From positions 70,232 to 134,231 of the forward strand of contig NZ_LZQD01000006.1 in NCBI RefSeq assembly GCF_001858025.1: DNA of 64,000 bases, in the 5' to 3' direction. The stretch's first letter is position 1; every line of letters begins with the position of its first letter. Both the position numbers and the translations under genes were made by a program. Of the stretch, positions 35,123 through 44,306 are shown piece by piece. Below the pieces are notes generated by a model. The model made no database searches and was not told the DNA's origin. It was given only the letters and a program-made list of their open reading frames with translations. This DNA is from Trichormus sp. NMC-1 (GTDB lineage: Bacteria; Cyanobacteriota; Cyanobacteriia; Cyanobacteriales; Nostocaceae).

Positions 35123-35290
35123 CTCACTTATCGTCAAGGTAAAACTACTATTTTGATTAGTCATCGTCCAAGAGTAATTAAACGCGCAGATTGGATTGTT
35201 CTGTTAGATACTGGACAATTAAAACTACAAGGTACTCCTGCGGAACTACTGAGCATAGCAGGTGAGCATTTAGAGTTTTTAATTCCCTAA
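35123..35290 (+). pseudogene. Peptidase/ABC exporter fragment, C-terminal tail
   Basis: 55 residues: LTYRQGKTTILISHRPRVIK then RADWIVLLDTGQLKLQGTPAELL and a natural stop after EHLEFLIP. The H-loop (ISHR) and the end resemble bacteriocin-type (LanT/NHLM) ABC exporters. All upstream domains are gone. Confidence 0.75.
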
Positions 35291-35465
35291 GCTGTACTTA
35301 AGCATATTTACTCTACACGGATAGATTACTTGACATTCTTGATGAGAATGATTATTATTCTGGAATTGGTGAAAATGTCATCAATAATACTTTGACAACT
35401 GCGACTTCTGGGGAATATTTCGTTATTTCCTAATAAAGACGTAGAGTTTTTTAATGAGGTTAAAT
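35291..35465. other. Unassigned stretch between exporter tail and leader peptide
   Basis: An open frame without a start codon reads RLLDILDENDYYSGIGENVI then NNTLTTATSGEYFVIS and a stop (to about 35432). It may be the tail of another deleted gene of the same locus; I cannot identify it. Confidence 0.3.
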
Positions 35466-35603
35466 ATGTCCAATCTAGATATCATTCGTGCTTGGAAAGA
35501 CGAGGAATATCGTCATAGCTTAAGTGCTGAACAACAGGAACAGCTACCAACAAACCCCGCTGGTTTAGTTGAACTGAATGATGAAGATATGTCCTCACCC
35601 TGA
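35466..35603 (+). pseudogene. Mersacidin-type lanthipeptide leader, core deleted
   Basis: 45 residues with the class II leader pattern MSNLDIIRAWKDEEYRHSLS, then LPTNPAGLVELNDEDM and, abruptly, SSP-stop. Intact precursors continue with a double-Gly-type cleavage site and a Cys/Ser/Thr-rich core. Here both are missing, because the reading frame passes into hlyD-derived DNA at about 35590. Confidence 0.85.
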
Positions 35604-35844
35604 TTATGGTATACTTGAAGGTGCAGTGAGGTCAATTACAGCAGATGCGATTTTACCTCAGAATAATAACACAGGAGAATCTTATTTTGAAGTGACAATT
35701 GAACCCGAAAAGCTGCATTTGCAAAGAGATTTACAAAAATATCCCATTCAAGCGGGAATGGAAGTTATGGCGGATATTCTTGCTGAAGAAGAGACTGTAT
35801 TAACATTTATTTTGAGAAAAACTAGATTATTGACGAACTTATAA
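35590..35844 (+). pseudogene. HlyD-family secretion protein, C-terminal fragment
   Basis: About 84 residues: PDYGILEGAVRSITADAILP, NNNTGESYFEVTIEPEKLHL, then YPIQAGMEVMADILAEEETVLTFILRKTRLLTNL. This is the last beta-barrel and membrane-fusion tail of HlyD-type adaptors that work with bacteriocin exporters. Everything upstream is missing and is replaced by the lanthipeptide leader. The nominal ATG at 35578 comes from the leader gene in another frame. Confidence 0.82.
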
Positions 35845-35945
35845 AAAGTATGAGGAGGGTTATTTTACCCAACCTCACATACTTTCCACATCTTTTTCAT
35901 CCTGTTCATCCTTAAGTCCTGGACATCCTGATTCTGACTTTGCTG

Positions 35946-36968
35946 TTAAATTAAATCAGCGCGAGGTTTAAAGGTTTCTATTTCCCGCAATTTTTCATAA
36001 AGTTCTCGTTCTTCATCTGTAATAGATTTCGGTGTAACTATCTGAACTTCCACTAATTGATCACCACGTTTACCGTTTTCCCCAGGGTAGCCTTTATTAG
36101 CAAGACGGAATCTTTGACCTGATCTGACAGCAGAGGGAATAGTCATTTTTACTGGGCCGTCCAGAGTTGGTGCTTCTACTTGTCCTCCTAAGACTGCTTC
36201 ACTGGGAGTCACGGGAATTTGACAGAATATATTAGAGCCTTCTATTTTAAACAAAGGATGAGGATCGACGGTAATTTTTAAGTATAAATCGCCGCCACCA
36301 ATACCTTGATTTCGCAAACGGATGGTTTGACCTGTTACCATACCTGGGGGCATAGTTACTTCGAGCGATCGCCCATCTTCTAAGCGAATACGTTCATTAC
36401 CACCTTGATAAGCTTTTTCTAGGGGCAAAGTCAAGCGGGCTTCTATATCCCTGCGAGTGCTGCGGGGTGGGGTGTTGACTGTGTATGCAACTTTGGTTCT
36501 GGGAGTCCGAAACGGGTCGCTAGGGCTGCTAGAGGTGCTAGAAGTGCTAGAAGTTCCAGAACCTGAGCCATTTCTGGTATCTTGACGACTGCTGACACCA
36601 ATTACTTGATTAATAAAACTTTCAAAATCTGAAAACTCACTGGGGTCTACTTCCTGATTACTGGTGCGGCTGTTAGGACGATCTCCCCAGCCTTTTGGTT
36701 TTGGTGTTTGTTTAGCACCAGCAAAGCCTTTTTGTTTCCAGTAGCGGCTAAACTGGTCATATTGCGATCGCCTACTGGGATCGGAAAGGATTTCATAAGC
36801 CTCACCGATAATCTTAAATTTTTCTTCTGCTTCTTTGTTACCGGGATTAAGATCAGGGTGATATTGCCTTGCTAACCTGCGATATACCTTTTTAATTTCT
36901 TCGTTAGAGGCCTCTTTATCTACTCCCAAAATTTCGTAATAATCTCGAAAATTCTGCAAATTTTGCAT
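35946..36968 (-). CDS. dnaJ: DnaJ/CbpA-type co-chaperone
   Basis: 340 residues. The J domain ([20 protein letters not shown] then [12 protein letters not shown]) carries HPD. A Gly/Ser/Thr-rich linker (residues about 90-160, containing [16 protein letters not shown]) is followed by the DnaJ C-terminal substrate-binding domains ([21 protein letters not shown] ... [15 protein letters not shown]). No CxxCxGxG zinc finger is present, so it is CbpA-like (type II). It lies 183 bases downstream of dnaK3 on the same strand, the known cyanobacterial dnaK3-dnaJ pairing. A heptamer array (36974-37013) sits in the gap. Confidence 0.93.
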   Translation of the reverse strand: MQNLQNFRDYYEILGVDKEASNEEIKKVYRRLARQYHPDLNPGNKEAEEKFKIIGEAYEILSDPSRRSQYDQFSRYWKQKGFAGAKQTPKPKGWGDRPNSRTSNQEVDPSEFSDFESFINQVIGVSSRQDTRNGSGSGTSSTSSTSSSPSDPFRTPRTKVAYTVNTPPRSTRRDIEARLTLPLEKAYQGGNERIRLEDGRSLEVTMPPGMVTGQTIRLRNQGIGGGDLYLKITVDPHPLFKIEGSNIFCQIPVTPSEAVLGGQVEAPTLDGPVKMTIPSAVRSGQRFRLANKGYPGENGKRGDQLVEVQIVTPKSITDEERELYEKLREIETFKPRADLI

Positions 36969-36973
36969 AAGTC

Positions 36974-37013
36974 AGTTAATCAGTTATCAGTTATTAGTTA
37001 TCAGTTATCAGTT
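36974..37013. repeat. Heptamer array (AGTTATC type) between dnaK3 and dnaJ
   Basis: About five imperfect CAGTTAT/AGTTATC units lie in the intergenic spacer, just upstream of the dnaJ start (minus strand). Confidence 0.8.
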
Positions 37014-37151
37014 ATTTAGTTGTCAGTCTGTTACCTGTCACCTATTTCCTAAACAGTAGCGTTGGTCAATAGTTGATTTTAGATTTTAGCGAAGTCCAAA
37101 CTCCAAAATCGTTCGACTGAGCGCAGCCGAAGTCTAAAATCCAAAATTGAA

Positions 37152-39212
37152 TTACAGCCAATCATCCTCATCATCCCAGTTATCTTGGTAGCTGGGACGC
37201 TTCTTGGGTGCTGGACGGCTATCATAGGAGGAAGAACGATTGTCCCTACTAGAGTCTCTGCCATTATCCCTGCCATAGTCCCGGTTATAAGAATCCCGTT
37301 CCCGATAGGTTTCTCTAGAAGAATCTCGTTCTCGTTCTTTGTCACCAGTGAAAATGTCACGAATGGCACCAAACAAGTCTTCGTCTTCATCCTCAGCATA
37401 ATACTGACGGACTTCTCGATTTAGCTCATACAGAGCATCTTGCAGGTCTGCGTAAGCTTGGTCAATTCCGCGATCGTCATTTTCTTTTAAACTTTCCCGC
37501 AGTTCACGAGAAATATTATCAATGCGTTGACGACGGTTGCGGGCAAATTGCATCCCCATTTCTAAGGCTACTTCCCGCAATTGCCGTTCGGCTTGTAAAA
37601 TTATTGCTTCGGAACGAGTGCGTTTTTCTACTCGTTCTTTGCGTTCCCGGTCAACTTCGGAGTATTTTTGAGCATCTTGAATCATGCGATTCACTTCCGA
37701 CTCACTCAAGGTAGAAGCACCTTGAATGGTAATACTTTGTTCGCGTCCAGTAGTGCGATCTAAGGCTGTTACCTGTAAAATACCGTTAGCATCAATATCA
37801 AATGATACTTGAACTTGGGGGATACCTCTTGGTGCTGGCGGAATACCATACAGCTTGAACCGTCCTAAAGACTTGTTATTTGTTGCCATTTCCCGCTCAC
37901 CCTGGACAACGTGGATTTCGACGCTGTTTTGGTTATTTTCAGAAGTGGAAAAAATGTCAGAGCGCCGTACTGGTATAGTCGTGTTGCGGGGAATAAGTTT
38001 TTTCATCACACCGCCGATGGTTTCTAATCCCATAGATAGAGGCGTGACATCTAAAAGCAGTACATCCTTGAGTTCACCTGCGAGAATCCCTGCCTGAATA
38101 GCTGCACCCACCGCCACCACTTCATCAGGGTTAACGTTTTCGTTGGGTTCAGTTCCAATTAAGTCACGTACTAGCTGTTTCACCATTGGTATCCTTGTGG
38201 AACCGCCTACTAGTACAACTTCTTCAATATCTACAGGGGAGAGTCCGGCATCTTTGAGCGCCCTTTTGACAGGGGTTCGCACTCGACTGATTAAGTCACC
38301 GCACAAGCCTTCAAATTGCGATCGCGTCATGCGAGTTTCTAGATGTTTGGGACCGTCCTCTGTGGCAGTGATGAAGGGTAAGTTAATATCGGTGACGCTG
38401 ACGGCGGAAAGTTCTATTTTGGCTTTTTCGGCTGCTTCCATCAAACGTTGCAAAGCTTGGCGATCGCGTCTTAAGTCTAAACCTTCTGCTTCTAAAAATT
38501 GGTCTGCTAACCAATCAACTATTTTTTTGTCAAAATCATTACCACCTAACTGGGTATCTCCACTAGTGGATTTAACTTCAAATATGCCGTCACCTACTTC
38601 CAGAATCGATACATCAAAAGTCCCACCACCCAAGTCAAAGACTAAGATAGTTTCTGTGTCACCTCGATCTAATCCGTAAGCCAAAGATGCCGCAGTTGGT
38701 TCATTGAGAATTCGCAATACCTCTAAACCCGCAATTCTGCCCGCATCACGGGTTGCTTGGCGCTGGGAATCATTAAAATAAGCAGGAACGGTAATTACAG
38801 CCCCGGTGACAGGTTCTCCCAAATAGCGACTAGCGTCATCTGCCAATTTCTTGAGGATCATGGCCGAAATTTCTTCTGGGGCAAATTCCTTATTCAGACG
38901 GGGACAGGTAACTTTAATACTGCCCATTTCATCTTTGCGGATCGTGTAGGGTACACGTTTAGAATCTGGGTTTAATTCGCCATACTTGCGCCCAATGAAG
39001 CGTTTGACTGCAAAAAAGGTATTTTGGGGATTGAGGACGGTTTGTCGTCTTGCCATTTGCCCAACTACCCTTTCACCTTCTTTACTAAAACCAACGACTG
39101 AGGGGGTGGTTCGCATTCCTTCTGCATTGGCAATCACCACCGGCTTGCCACCCTCCATCACGGCGACTACTGAGTTGGTTGTACCCAAGTCGATGCCGAC
39201 TACCTTGCCCAT
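37152..39212 (-). CDS. dnaK: Hsp70 chaperone DnaK (DnaK3-like, charged C-terminal extension)
   Basis: 686 residues. [54 protein letters not shown] and [13 protein letters not shown] are the ATPase signatures. The substrate-binding domain begins near [18 protein letters not shown]. The C-terminus replaces the usual EEVD-like acidic end with a long Arg/Asp/Ser-rich tail (residues about 595-686, [18 protein letters not shown] ... DDEDDWL). That length and neighbouring dnaJ match the DnaK3 group, which associates with thylakoid membranes. It probably forms an operon with dnaJ. Confidence 0.95.
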   Translation of the reverse strand: MGKVVGIDLGTTNSVVAVMEGGKPVVIANAEGMRTTPSVVGFSKEGERVVGQMARRQTVLNPQNTFFAVKRFIGRKYGELNPDSKRVPYTIRKDEMGSIKVTCPRLNKEFAPEEISAMILKKLADDASRYLGEPVTGAVITVPAYFNDSQRQATRDAGRIAGLEVLRILNEPTAASLAYGLDRGDTETILVFDLGGGTFDVSILEVGDGIFEVKSTSGDTQLGGNDFDKKIVDWLADQFLEAEGLDLRRDRQALQRLMEAAEKAKIELSAVSVTDINLPFITATEDGPKHLETRMTRSQFEGLCGDLISRVRTPVKRALKDAGLSPVDIEEVVLVGGSTRIPMVKQLVRDLIGTEPNENVNPDEVVAVGAAIQAGILAGELKDVLLLDVTPLSMGLETIGGVMKKLIPRNTTIPVRRSDIFSTSENNQNSVEIHVVQGEREMATNNKSLGRFKLYGIPPAPRGIPQVQVSFDIDANGILQVTALDRTTGREQSITIQGASTLSESEVNRMIQDAQKYSEVDRERKERVEKRTRSEAIILQAERQLREVALEMGMQFARNRRQRIDNISRELRESLKENDDRGIDQAYADLQDALYELNREVRQYYAEDEDEDLFGAIRDIFTGDKERERDSSRETYRERDSYNRDYGRDNGRDSSRDNRSSSYDSRPAPKKRPSYQDNWDDEDDWL

Positions 39213-39630
39213 GCGTTACTCTTCTCCTAAGCGTCTTTTATAAATTTATTATTATATGGCTGGACTACCTCTAGCTTGCTGCTAAATGATGAAAACCGCC
39301 CAATGGTGTAATTATCATCATTCAATCAAGAATTAGAGAAATTTGAGCTTGAGGCGCTACTTGCTTGCACTAGGATAGCATTTGAAGAGAGAGAACAGGA
39401 AACTCTTAACAGGTCATCCGATTTTGTATTTTGGATTGATTTCATGGATAAATCCGGGGGCTTGTAGCATCAAGGAATTATTGGTCAAAATTTTATAGCA
39501 GTTCCCATGCTCGTGAGGTACAAAGTTTTCTAGATTTTAGGGAACAGGGAACAGGGAACAGGGAACAGGGAATAAATTGGTGTGTACTTCATTAGACTGG
39601 GAAACGCTATATTAATCACTAATTACTACT
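39213..39630. other. Gap with GGGAACA heptamers (39540-39573)
   Basis: Upstream region of dnaK3 and of the M28 peptidase gene. About 4.5 copies of GGGAACA occur near 39540-39573. No gene is supported. Confidence 0.6.
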
Positions 39631-40479
39631 TTGAATTTAAAACAGCGGTTACAAAATCACCTTCAGCAGATAGCGAGAGAACGCGATCCCTATATGGCGA
39701 CTGCGGGTCATTTCTTTGTTCAAGAATACATTCGCCAACAATTTGCACAATGGGGAAGTGTGGAAATCCACACCTTCCAAGTAGGGAGTAAAACCTGTAA
39801 AAACTTGATTTTGAATTTACCCGCTACAGCGGACAAGCACAAGAGAGATTTAGCACCTATTTTAATTGGCGCTCACTATGATGGCGTACCTGGTACAGTA
39901 GCAGCTGATGATAACGCTACAGGTGTGGCAGTTTTATTAGAATTTGCCAGAAGTTTTGCTGGGCAACCAATCAGATATCCTTTGCGACTGGTTGCTTTTG
40001 ATATGGAAGAATATGGCTTACTGGGTAGTGCTGATTATGCAGCTTTGTTACGTGAACAAAAGCAACATTTACGCCTGATGATATCTTTGGAAATGTTAGG
40101 ATATCGAGACTTCACTCCTGGTTCTCAAAAATACCCATCGCCTCTAGAACTTTTTTATCCAAATTCTGGTGATTTTATCGCTTTAATTGGCAATTTTCGG
40201 ACTTTGGCTGATTTAATTAGTCTGAGTAGGAGTATTCGCCAAGTGGGAGTATCTAGTCAGTGGCTACCGACACCAAACCGAGGTTTAATGGTTCCCCAAA
40301 CTCGACTTAGTGATCATGCACCTTTTTGGGATCAAGGTTATCCAGCGATGATGGTAACGGATACGGCTTTTATGAGGAATCCTCATTATCACAAAGCGAG
40401 TGACACTATTGCGACTTTGGATTTAGATTTTCTAACGGGTGTATGTGAGGGTTTGGAAATGGGTATTAGGCAATTATAA
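39631..40479 (+). CDS. M28-family zinc aminopeptidase-like protein
   Basis: 282 residues from a TTG start (NLKQRLQNHLQQIARERDPY). The first in-frame ATG is at 39694, but the residues before it look conserved in family style. Metal ligands are visible: GAHYDGVPGTVAADDNATG (His and bridging Asp), DMEEYGLLGS (catalytic Glu and ligand Glu) and NPHYHKASDT (last His). The family contains aminopeptidases and glutaminyl cyclase-like enzymes using two zinc ions. No signal peptide is apparent, so it is probably cytoplasmic. Confidence 0.88.
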   Translation: MNLKQRLQNHLQQIARERDPYMATAGHFFVQEYIRQQFAQWGSVEIHTFQVGSKTCKNLILNLPATADKHKRDLAPILIGAHYDGVPGTVAADDNATGVAVLLEFARSFAGQPIRYPLRLVAFDMEEYGLLGSADYAALLREQKQHLRLMISLEMLGYRDFTPGSQKYPSPLELFYPNSGDFIALIGNFRTLADLISLSRSIRQVGVSSQWLPTPNRGLMVPQTRLSDHAPFWDQGYPAMMVTDTAFMRNPHYHKASDTIATLDLDFLTGVCEGLEMGIRQL

Positions 40480-40821
40480 GAAATTGGAGGTTAAAAAAGT
40501 ATATGTTTACGGGACTTTCAGAAGTAGAATATCTGAAAAATCTCTGTGGACAATATGTATTGTCAGAAAAAAAATATCTGTAAATAGGGTTTGCTGTTCG
40601 CGGAGCGTGCCGTTAGGCATATAAACCAAAAACCCAGATATATCAACAGTTTCAGGCTGAAAAAAGTAGGAGAAGGTGCAAGAAATAAGCGATAAAATCA
40701 TCAAAAACCGTTCATTTACCCAGATTTGAGAATATTCTGATCTCCTTCTAATTCTTCCTCCTGACTCCTGACTCCTGACTTCTGACTCCTAGCCCTAACG
40801 GAAAGACTTTTTCAGCAAGCC
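40480..40821. other. Gap with GC-rich interspersed repeat and GACTCCT heptamers
   Basis: Contains a TTCGCGGAGCGTGCC-type interspersed repeat (about 40590-40620) and three to four GACTCCT units (about 40758-40790). No gene is supported. Confidence 0.55.
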
Positions 40822-41154
40822 CTAATTAACTTTTTCAGGCATTGCCGAAGAATGATGTTCGATAATTAACCATTTATTTCCAACTTTGCGGTAAACAAAT
40901 GTATAACGTGCTTGCACTTTATTGACTTGGCCATCTTGAGTTAAATTGAAGGTATAAATACCAGAATTAATTGCGATATTGCAATATATACGAATATTTT
41001 CTTCATCAATTTTTCCTACCGGCTTCAGTTTCAGAAATTTCTGAAAGTAATCTTTAATTTCAGCAGGTGTATTACGAACCTGATTAGATACAGTGGGTAA
41101 CAAAACACCATCTTTAGCGTAATTTCTGGCAACTTTTTTAGGTGTAGGATTCAA
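40822..41154 (-). CDS. NTF2/SgcJ-like (CaMKII-association type) protein, possibly 5'-truncated
   Basis: 110 residues: KKVARNYAKDGVLLPTVSNQ, then YTFVYRKVGNKWLIIEHHSSAMPE. This is the SgcJ/EcaC or CaMKII-association branch of the NTF2 fold. Family members normally begin with about 20-40 further residues (a helix with a W-N-x-A-L pattern). Here in-frame stops occur just upstream and only a TTG at 41154 is available as start. Either the start is TTG with a short N-terminus or the 5' end has been lost. No operon partner is evident. Confidence 0.6.
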   Translation of the reverse strand: MNPTPKKVARNYAKDGVLLPTVSNQVRNTPAEIKDYFQKFLKLKPVGKIDEENIRIYCNIAINSGIYTFNLTQDGQVNKVQARYTFVYRKVGNKWLIIEHHSSAMPEKVN

Positions 41155-41249
41155 GTTCTCTCATCAGTATGAGGGAATACTTTAAAATTTTCATCACCAT
41201 ATATAAAGGAATGATTTTTTAAACAAGTTCTTCATCAAGAGGTCTAAAA

Positions 41250-42371
41250 ATGACAACTACAAACGAAAAACGCAAAATTCGTTATGCTGTTGTTGGTTTA
41301 GGTTGGTTTGCTCAACAAGCTGCTTTACCTGCGTTTACTTCTGCCGATAACTCTGAATTAGTTGCTCTAGTTTCCGATGACCCTATAAAACGTGAAGAAC
41401 TCAGCAAACAGTATGGCATTGAGCATACTTATTCTTATGAGGACTATGAGGAATGTCTGACGAGCGGGTTGATAGATGCTGTTTATATTGCATTACCCAA
41501 TCACCTACATTGTGAGTATACTGTGCGGGCAGCTAATCAGGTTATTCATGTGCTTTGTGAAAAGCCAATGGCTGTAACGGAACAAGAGTGCGATGCCATG
41601 AATAGGGCTGCCAACGACAATGGTATAAAGCTGATGATTGCTTATAGATTACATCTAGAACCCGCAAATTTACAGGCTATAGAAATAGTAAAATCGCACC
41701 AAATTGGTGAAGCACGACTTTTCAACTCTGTTTTTTCTCAACAAGTAGAACAAGGCAACATTCGTTTACGAGAAATTACAGGTGGTGGAACACTTTATGA
41801 TATTGGTATTTACTGCATTAATGCCGCACGCTATTTGTTTCAAGATGAACCAACCGAAGTGTTTGCTGTAGCAGCTACCAAAGGAGAACAACGCTTCAGC
41901 GAAGTGGAAGAAATGAGTAGCGTTATCCTGCGTTTTCCTAATGAGCGACTAGCAACATTTACCTGTAGCTTTGGAGCCGCAAAAGTTTCTAATTACCAGG
42001 TTGTAGGCACTAAGGGCGATATCCGAGTAGAATCCGCTTACACTTGGCAGGGAGATATTAAGCACTACCTAACTATTGATGGTGAAACTCAGGAACGCAC
42101 CTTTGAAAGCCATGATCAGTTAGCTGCTGAATTCACATATTTCTCAGATTGCATTCTCCAAAATCGAGATCCAGAGCCATCGGGAATAGAAGGATTGAAC
42201 GATGTTCATATTATTGAGGCGCTGTACCAATCAATTGAAACAGGTCAGTCTGTGCCAGTAAAAACTTTTGAGCGTGATCAACACCCGACATCGGCTCACA
42301 CGATTGAGCGTCCTGCTACTGAAGAGAAACCAGAACTAATTCATGCTGCTTCACCGGGCGGTAATTCTTAA
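41250..42371 (+). CDS. Gfo/Idh/MocA family oxidoreductase (third of four)
   Basis: 373 residues. The NAD(P) motif VVGLGWFAQQAALPAF, VLCEKPMAVTEQECDAMNRA (EKP) and GGGTLYDIGIYCINAARYLF (C-terminal active-site helix) place it near glucose-fructose oxidoreductase. No Tat signal is present, so it is cytoplasmic. The tail after residue 345 is extra (DQHPTSAHTIERPATEEK ...). The substrate is probably a sugar. The neighbours (an NTF2-like protein and comM) give no pathway clue. Confidence 0.9.
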   Translation: MTTTNEKRKIRYAVVGLGWFAQQAALPAFTSADNSELVALVSDDPIKREELSKQYGIEHTYSYEDYEECLTSGLIDAVYIALPNHLHCEYTVRAANQVIHVLCEKPMAVTEQECDAMNRAANDNGIKLMIAYRLHLEPANLQAIEIVKSHQIGEARLFNSVFSQQVEQGNIRLREITGGGTLYDIGIYCINAARYLFQDEPTEVFAVAATKGEQRFSEVEEMSSVILRFPNERLATFTCSFGAAKVSNYQVVGTKGDIRVESAYTWQGDIKHYLTIDGETQERTFESHDQLAAEFTYFSDCILQNRDPEPSGIEGLNDVHIIEALYQSIETGQSVPVKTFERDQHPTSAHTIERPATEEKPELIHAASPGGNS

Positions 42372-42548
42372 AGCAGCCTGATGAGGGCGGTTACGGCATT
42401 AAACTGTATCAAAGTTGTACTGAAACCATAATATTATTTATGCGATCGCATGAGTTTTGAATTACTAACCGTCTTATTGAGTGTTTTCACTCATGCAAAT
42501 CTACCTACTCATCTGGTAGAGATTTTAAAAGGTTAGTGGTGAAAATAA

Positions 42549-44078
42549 ATGCTGGCTAGAGTCTGGAGTGCATCTATTATCGGGATTGACGCTATAAAAG
42601 TGGGTGTGGAAGTTGATGTTTCCGGGGGTTTACCGGGAATTGTGATTTTAGGTTTACCAGATTCGGCTATTCAAGAATCTAAAGAACGGGTAAAAGCAAC
42701 TTTGAAAAATGCGGGTTTTGCTTTTCCCATGCGAAAGATTGTAATTAACCTCACTCCCGCAGATTTACGCAAGGAAGGACCCGCTTTTGATTTACCGATT
42801 AGTATGGGCATTTTAGCGGCTTCTGAACAAGTTAATCCTGATTTGTTGGGAGATTTTTTATTTTTGGGGGAAGTTTCTTTAGATGGGAGTTTGCGTCCTG
42901 TTGCGGGTGTACTTCCTATTGCTGCAACTGCCCAAAAAATGGGAATTACGGGTTTAGTTGTTCCTGTTGATAATGCTCAAGAAGCTGCGGTGGTGGAAGG
43001 ATTAGCGGTTTATGGTTGCAGACATATTGCTGATGTGGTGGATTTGTTAAATAATCCAGGACGTTACAAACCTGTAAAGTTGGATGAAACCGGAAATAGG
43101 TTAGATGTAGTTTATACAGGCGCAGATTTGCATGATGTCAAAGGACAAGCTCATGCGCGTCGGGCTTTGGAAATTGCGGCTGCTGGCGGACATAATTTAA
43201 TTTTTGTCGGACCACCTGGCAGCGGAAAGACGATGTTAGCACGTCGTTTACCGGGTATTTTACCACCTTTGGAGTTTTCTGAATCGCTGGAAGTAACGCG
43301 GATTCATTCTGTAGCTGGGTTGTTGAAAAATCGTGGTTCTTTGGTGCGCGATCGCCCTTTTCGTAGTCCTCACCATTCGGCATCGGGGCCTTCTCTCGTT
43401 GGTGGTGGCACTTTTCCTCGTCCTGGAGAGATATCTTTATCACATCGAGGGATACTTTTTCTCGATGAACTTACGGAGTTTAAAAGAGATGTATTAGAGT
43501 TTCTGCGTCAACCTTTGGAAGATGGTTTTGTGACAATTTCCCGAACTAGACAGTCAGTGACGTTTCCTGCACAATTTACATTGGTAGCGAGTACCAATCC
43601 TTGTCCTTGTGGTTATTATGGCGATACGATTCAAGAGTGTACTTGTTCCCCTCGTCACCGAGAGCAATATTGGGCTAAGTTATCGGGTCCGTTAATGGAT
43701 AGAATTGATTTACAAGTGGCTGTGAATCGCTTGAAACCAGAGGAAATCACCCAAGCTGCAACGGGGGAAGGGTCGAAATCTGTAGCACAAAGAGTGAAAA
43801 CAGCAAGAGAACGGGCTATGATTCGTTTTCAATCAGAAACAAATCTGCGTTGTAATGCCCAAATGCAAAGTAGTCATCTGCAAAAGTGGTGTAATTTAGA
43901 TGATGCTAGTCGGAATTTATTAGAAGCTGCGATTAGAAAATTGGGTTTATCGGCTAGAGCAAGCGATCGCATTCTCAAGGTAGCACGAACTATTGCAGAT
44001 TTGGCAGGGGATGATGATCTCAAACCGCAACACGTAGCAGAAGCTATTCAATATCGGACTATTGATAGAATGCAGTAA
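42549..44078 (+). CDS. comM: ComM/YifB family Mg-chelatase-like AAA+ helicase
   Basis: 509 residues. The N-terminal S5-like domain (VWSASIIGIDAIKVGVEVDV ... LPGIVILGLPDSAIQESKER) precedes the AAA+ core with Walker A FVGPPGSGKTMLARRLPG and Walker B GILFLDELTEF. A Cys-rich loop (NPCPCGYYGDTIQECTCSPR) is typical of YifB/ComM. In naturally transformable bacteria ComM is a branch-migration helicase that helps integrate taken-up DNA. The stop codon TAA (44076-44078) is formed by the first bases of a TAAGTAGGT mini-element. Confidence 0.95.
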   Translation: MLARVWSASIIGIDAIKVGVEVDVSGGLPGIVILGLPDSAIQESKERVKATLKNAGFAFPMRKIVINLTPADLRKEGPAFDLPISMGILAASEQVNPDLLGDFLFLGEVSLDGSLRPVAGVLPIAATAQKMGITGLVVPVDNAQEAAVVEGLAVYGCRHIADVVDLLNNPGRYKPVKLDETGNRLDVVYTGADLHDVKGQAHARRALEIAAAGGHNLIFVGPPGSGKTMLARRLPGILPPLEFSESLEVTRIHSVAGLLKNRGSLVRDRPFRSPHHSASGPSLVGGGTFPRPGEISLSHRGILFLDELTEFKRDVLEFLRQPLEDGFVTISRTRQSVTFPAQFTLVASTNPCPCGYYGDTIQECTCSPRHREQYWAKLSGPLMDRIDLQVAVNRLKPEEITQAATGEGSKSVAQRVKTARERAMIRFQSETNLRCNAQMQSSHLQKWCNLDDASRNLLEAAIRKLGLSARASDRILKVARTIADLAGDDDLKPQHVAEAIQYRTIDRMQ

Positions 44079-44200
44079 GTAGGTTGGCGTTTTAAAAATT
44101 GTCGTTGGGATAAGGCAGGGGGCAGGGTGCAGGGTGCAGGGGGAGAAAGGGTTTTAGCCTTGTTTACTTTTCTTTACTATGATGTACCTTATAACAAAGG
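44076..44200. mobile_element. TAAGTAGGT-family element, degenerate right end
   Basis: Begins TAAGTAGGTTGGCG inside the comM stop codon, continues with GTCGTTGGGATAAGG and GGGTGCA/GGGGGCA repeat units, then diverges. A degraded right end near GTACCTTA is possible. Confidence 0.6.
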
Positions 44201-44306
44201 AATCTGCTGTAAAGGAAAAATAGTCGGTTTAAACCGACTTTAGCTATAAGACAGGGAATTTATTCCCTGGATTCTTTGCGGTTGTCTTGTGCGTAAGTCC
44301 TAAATA

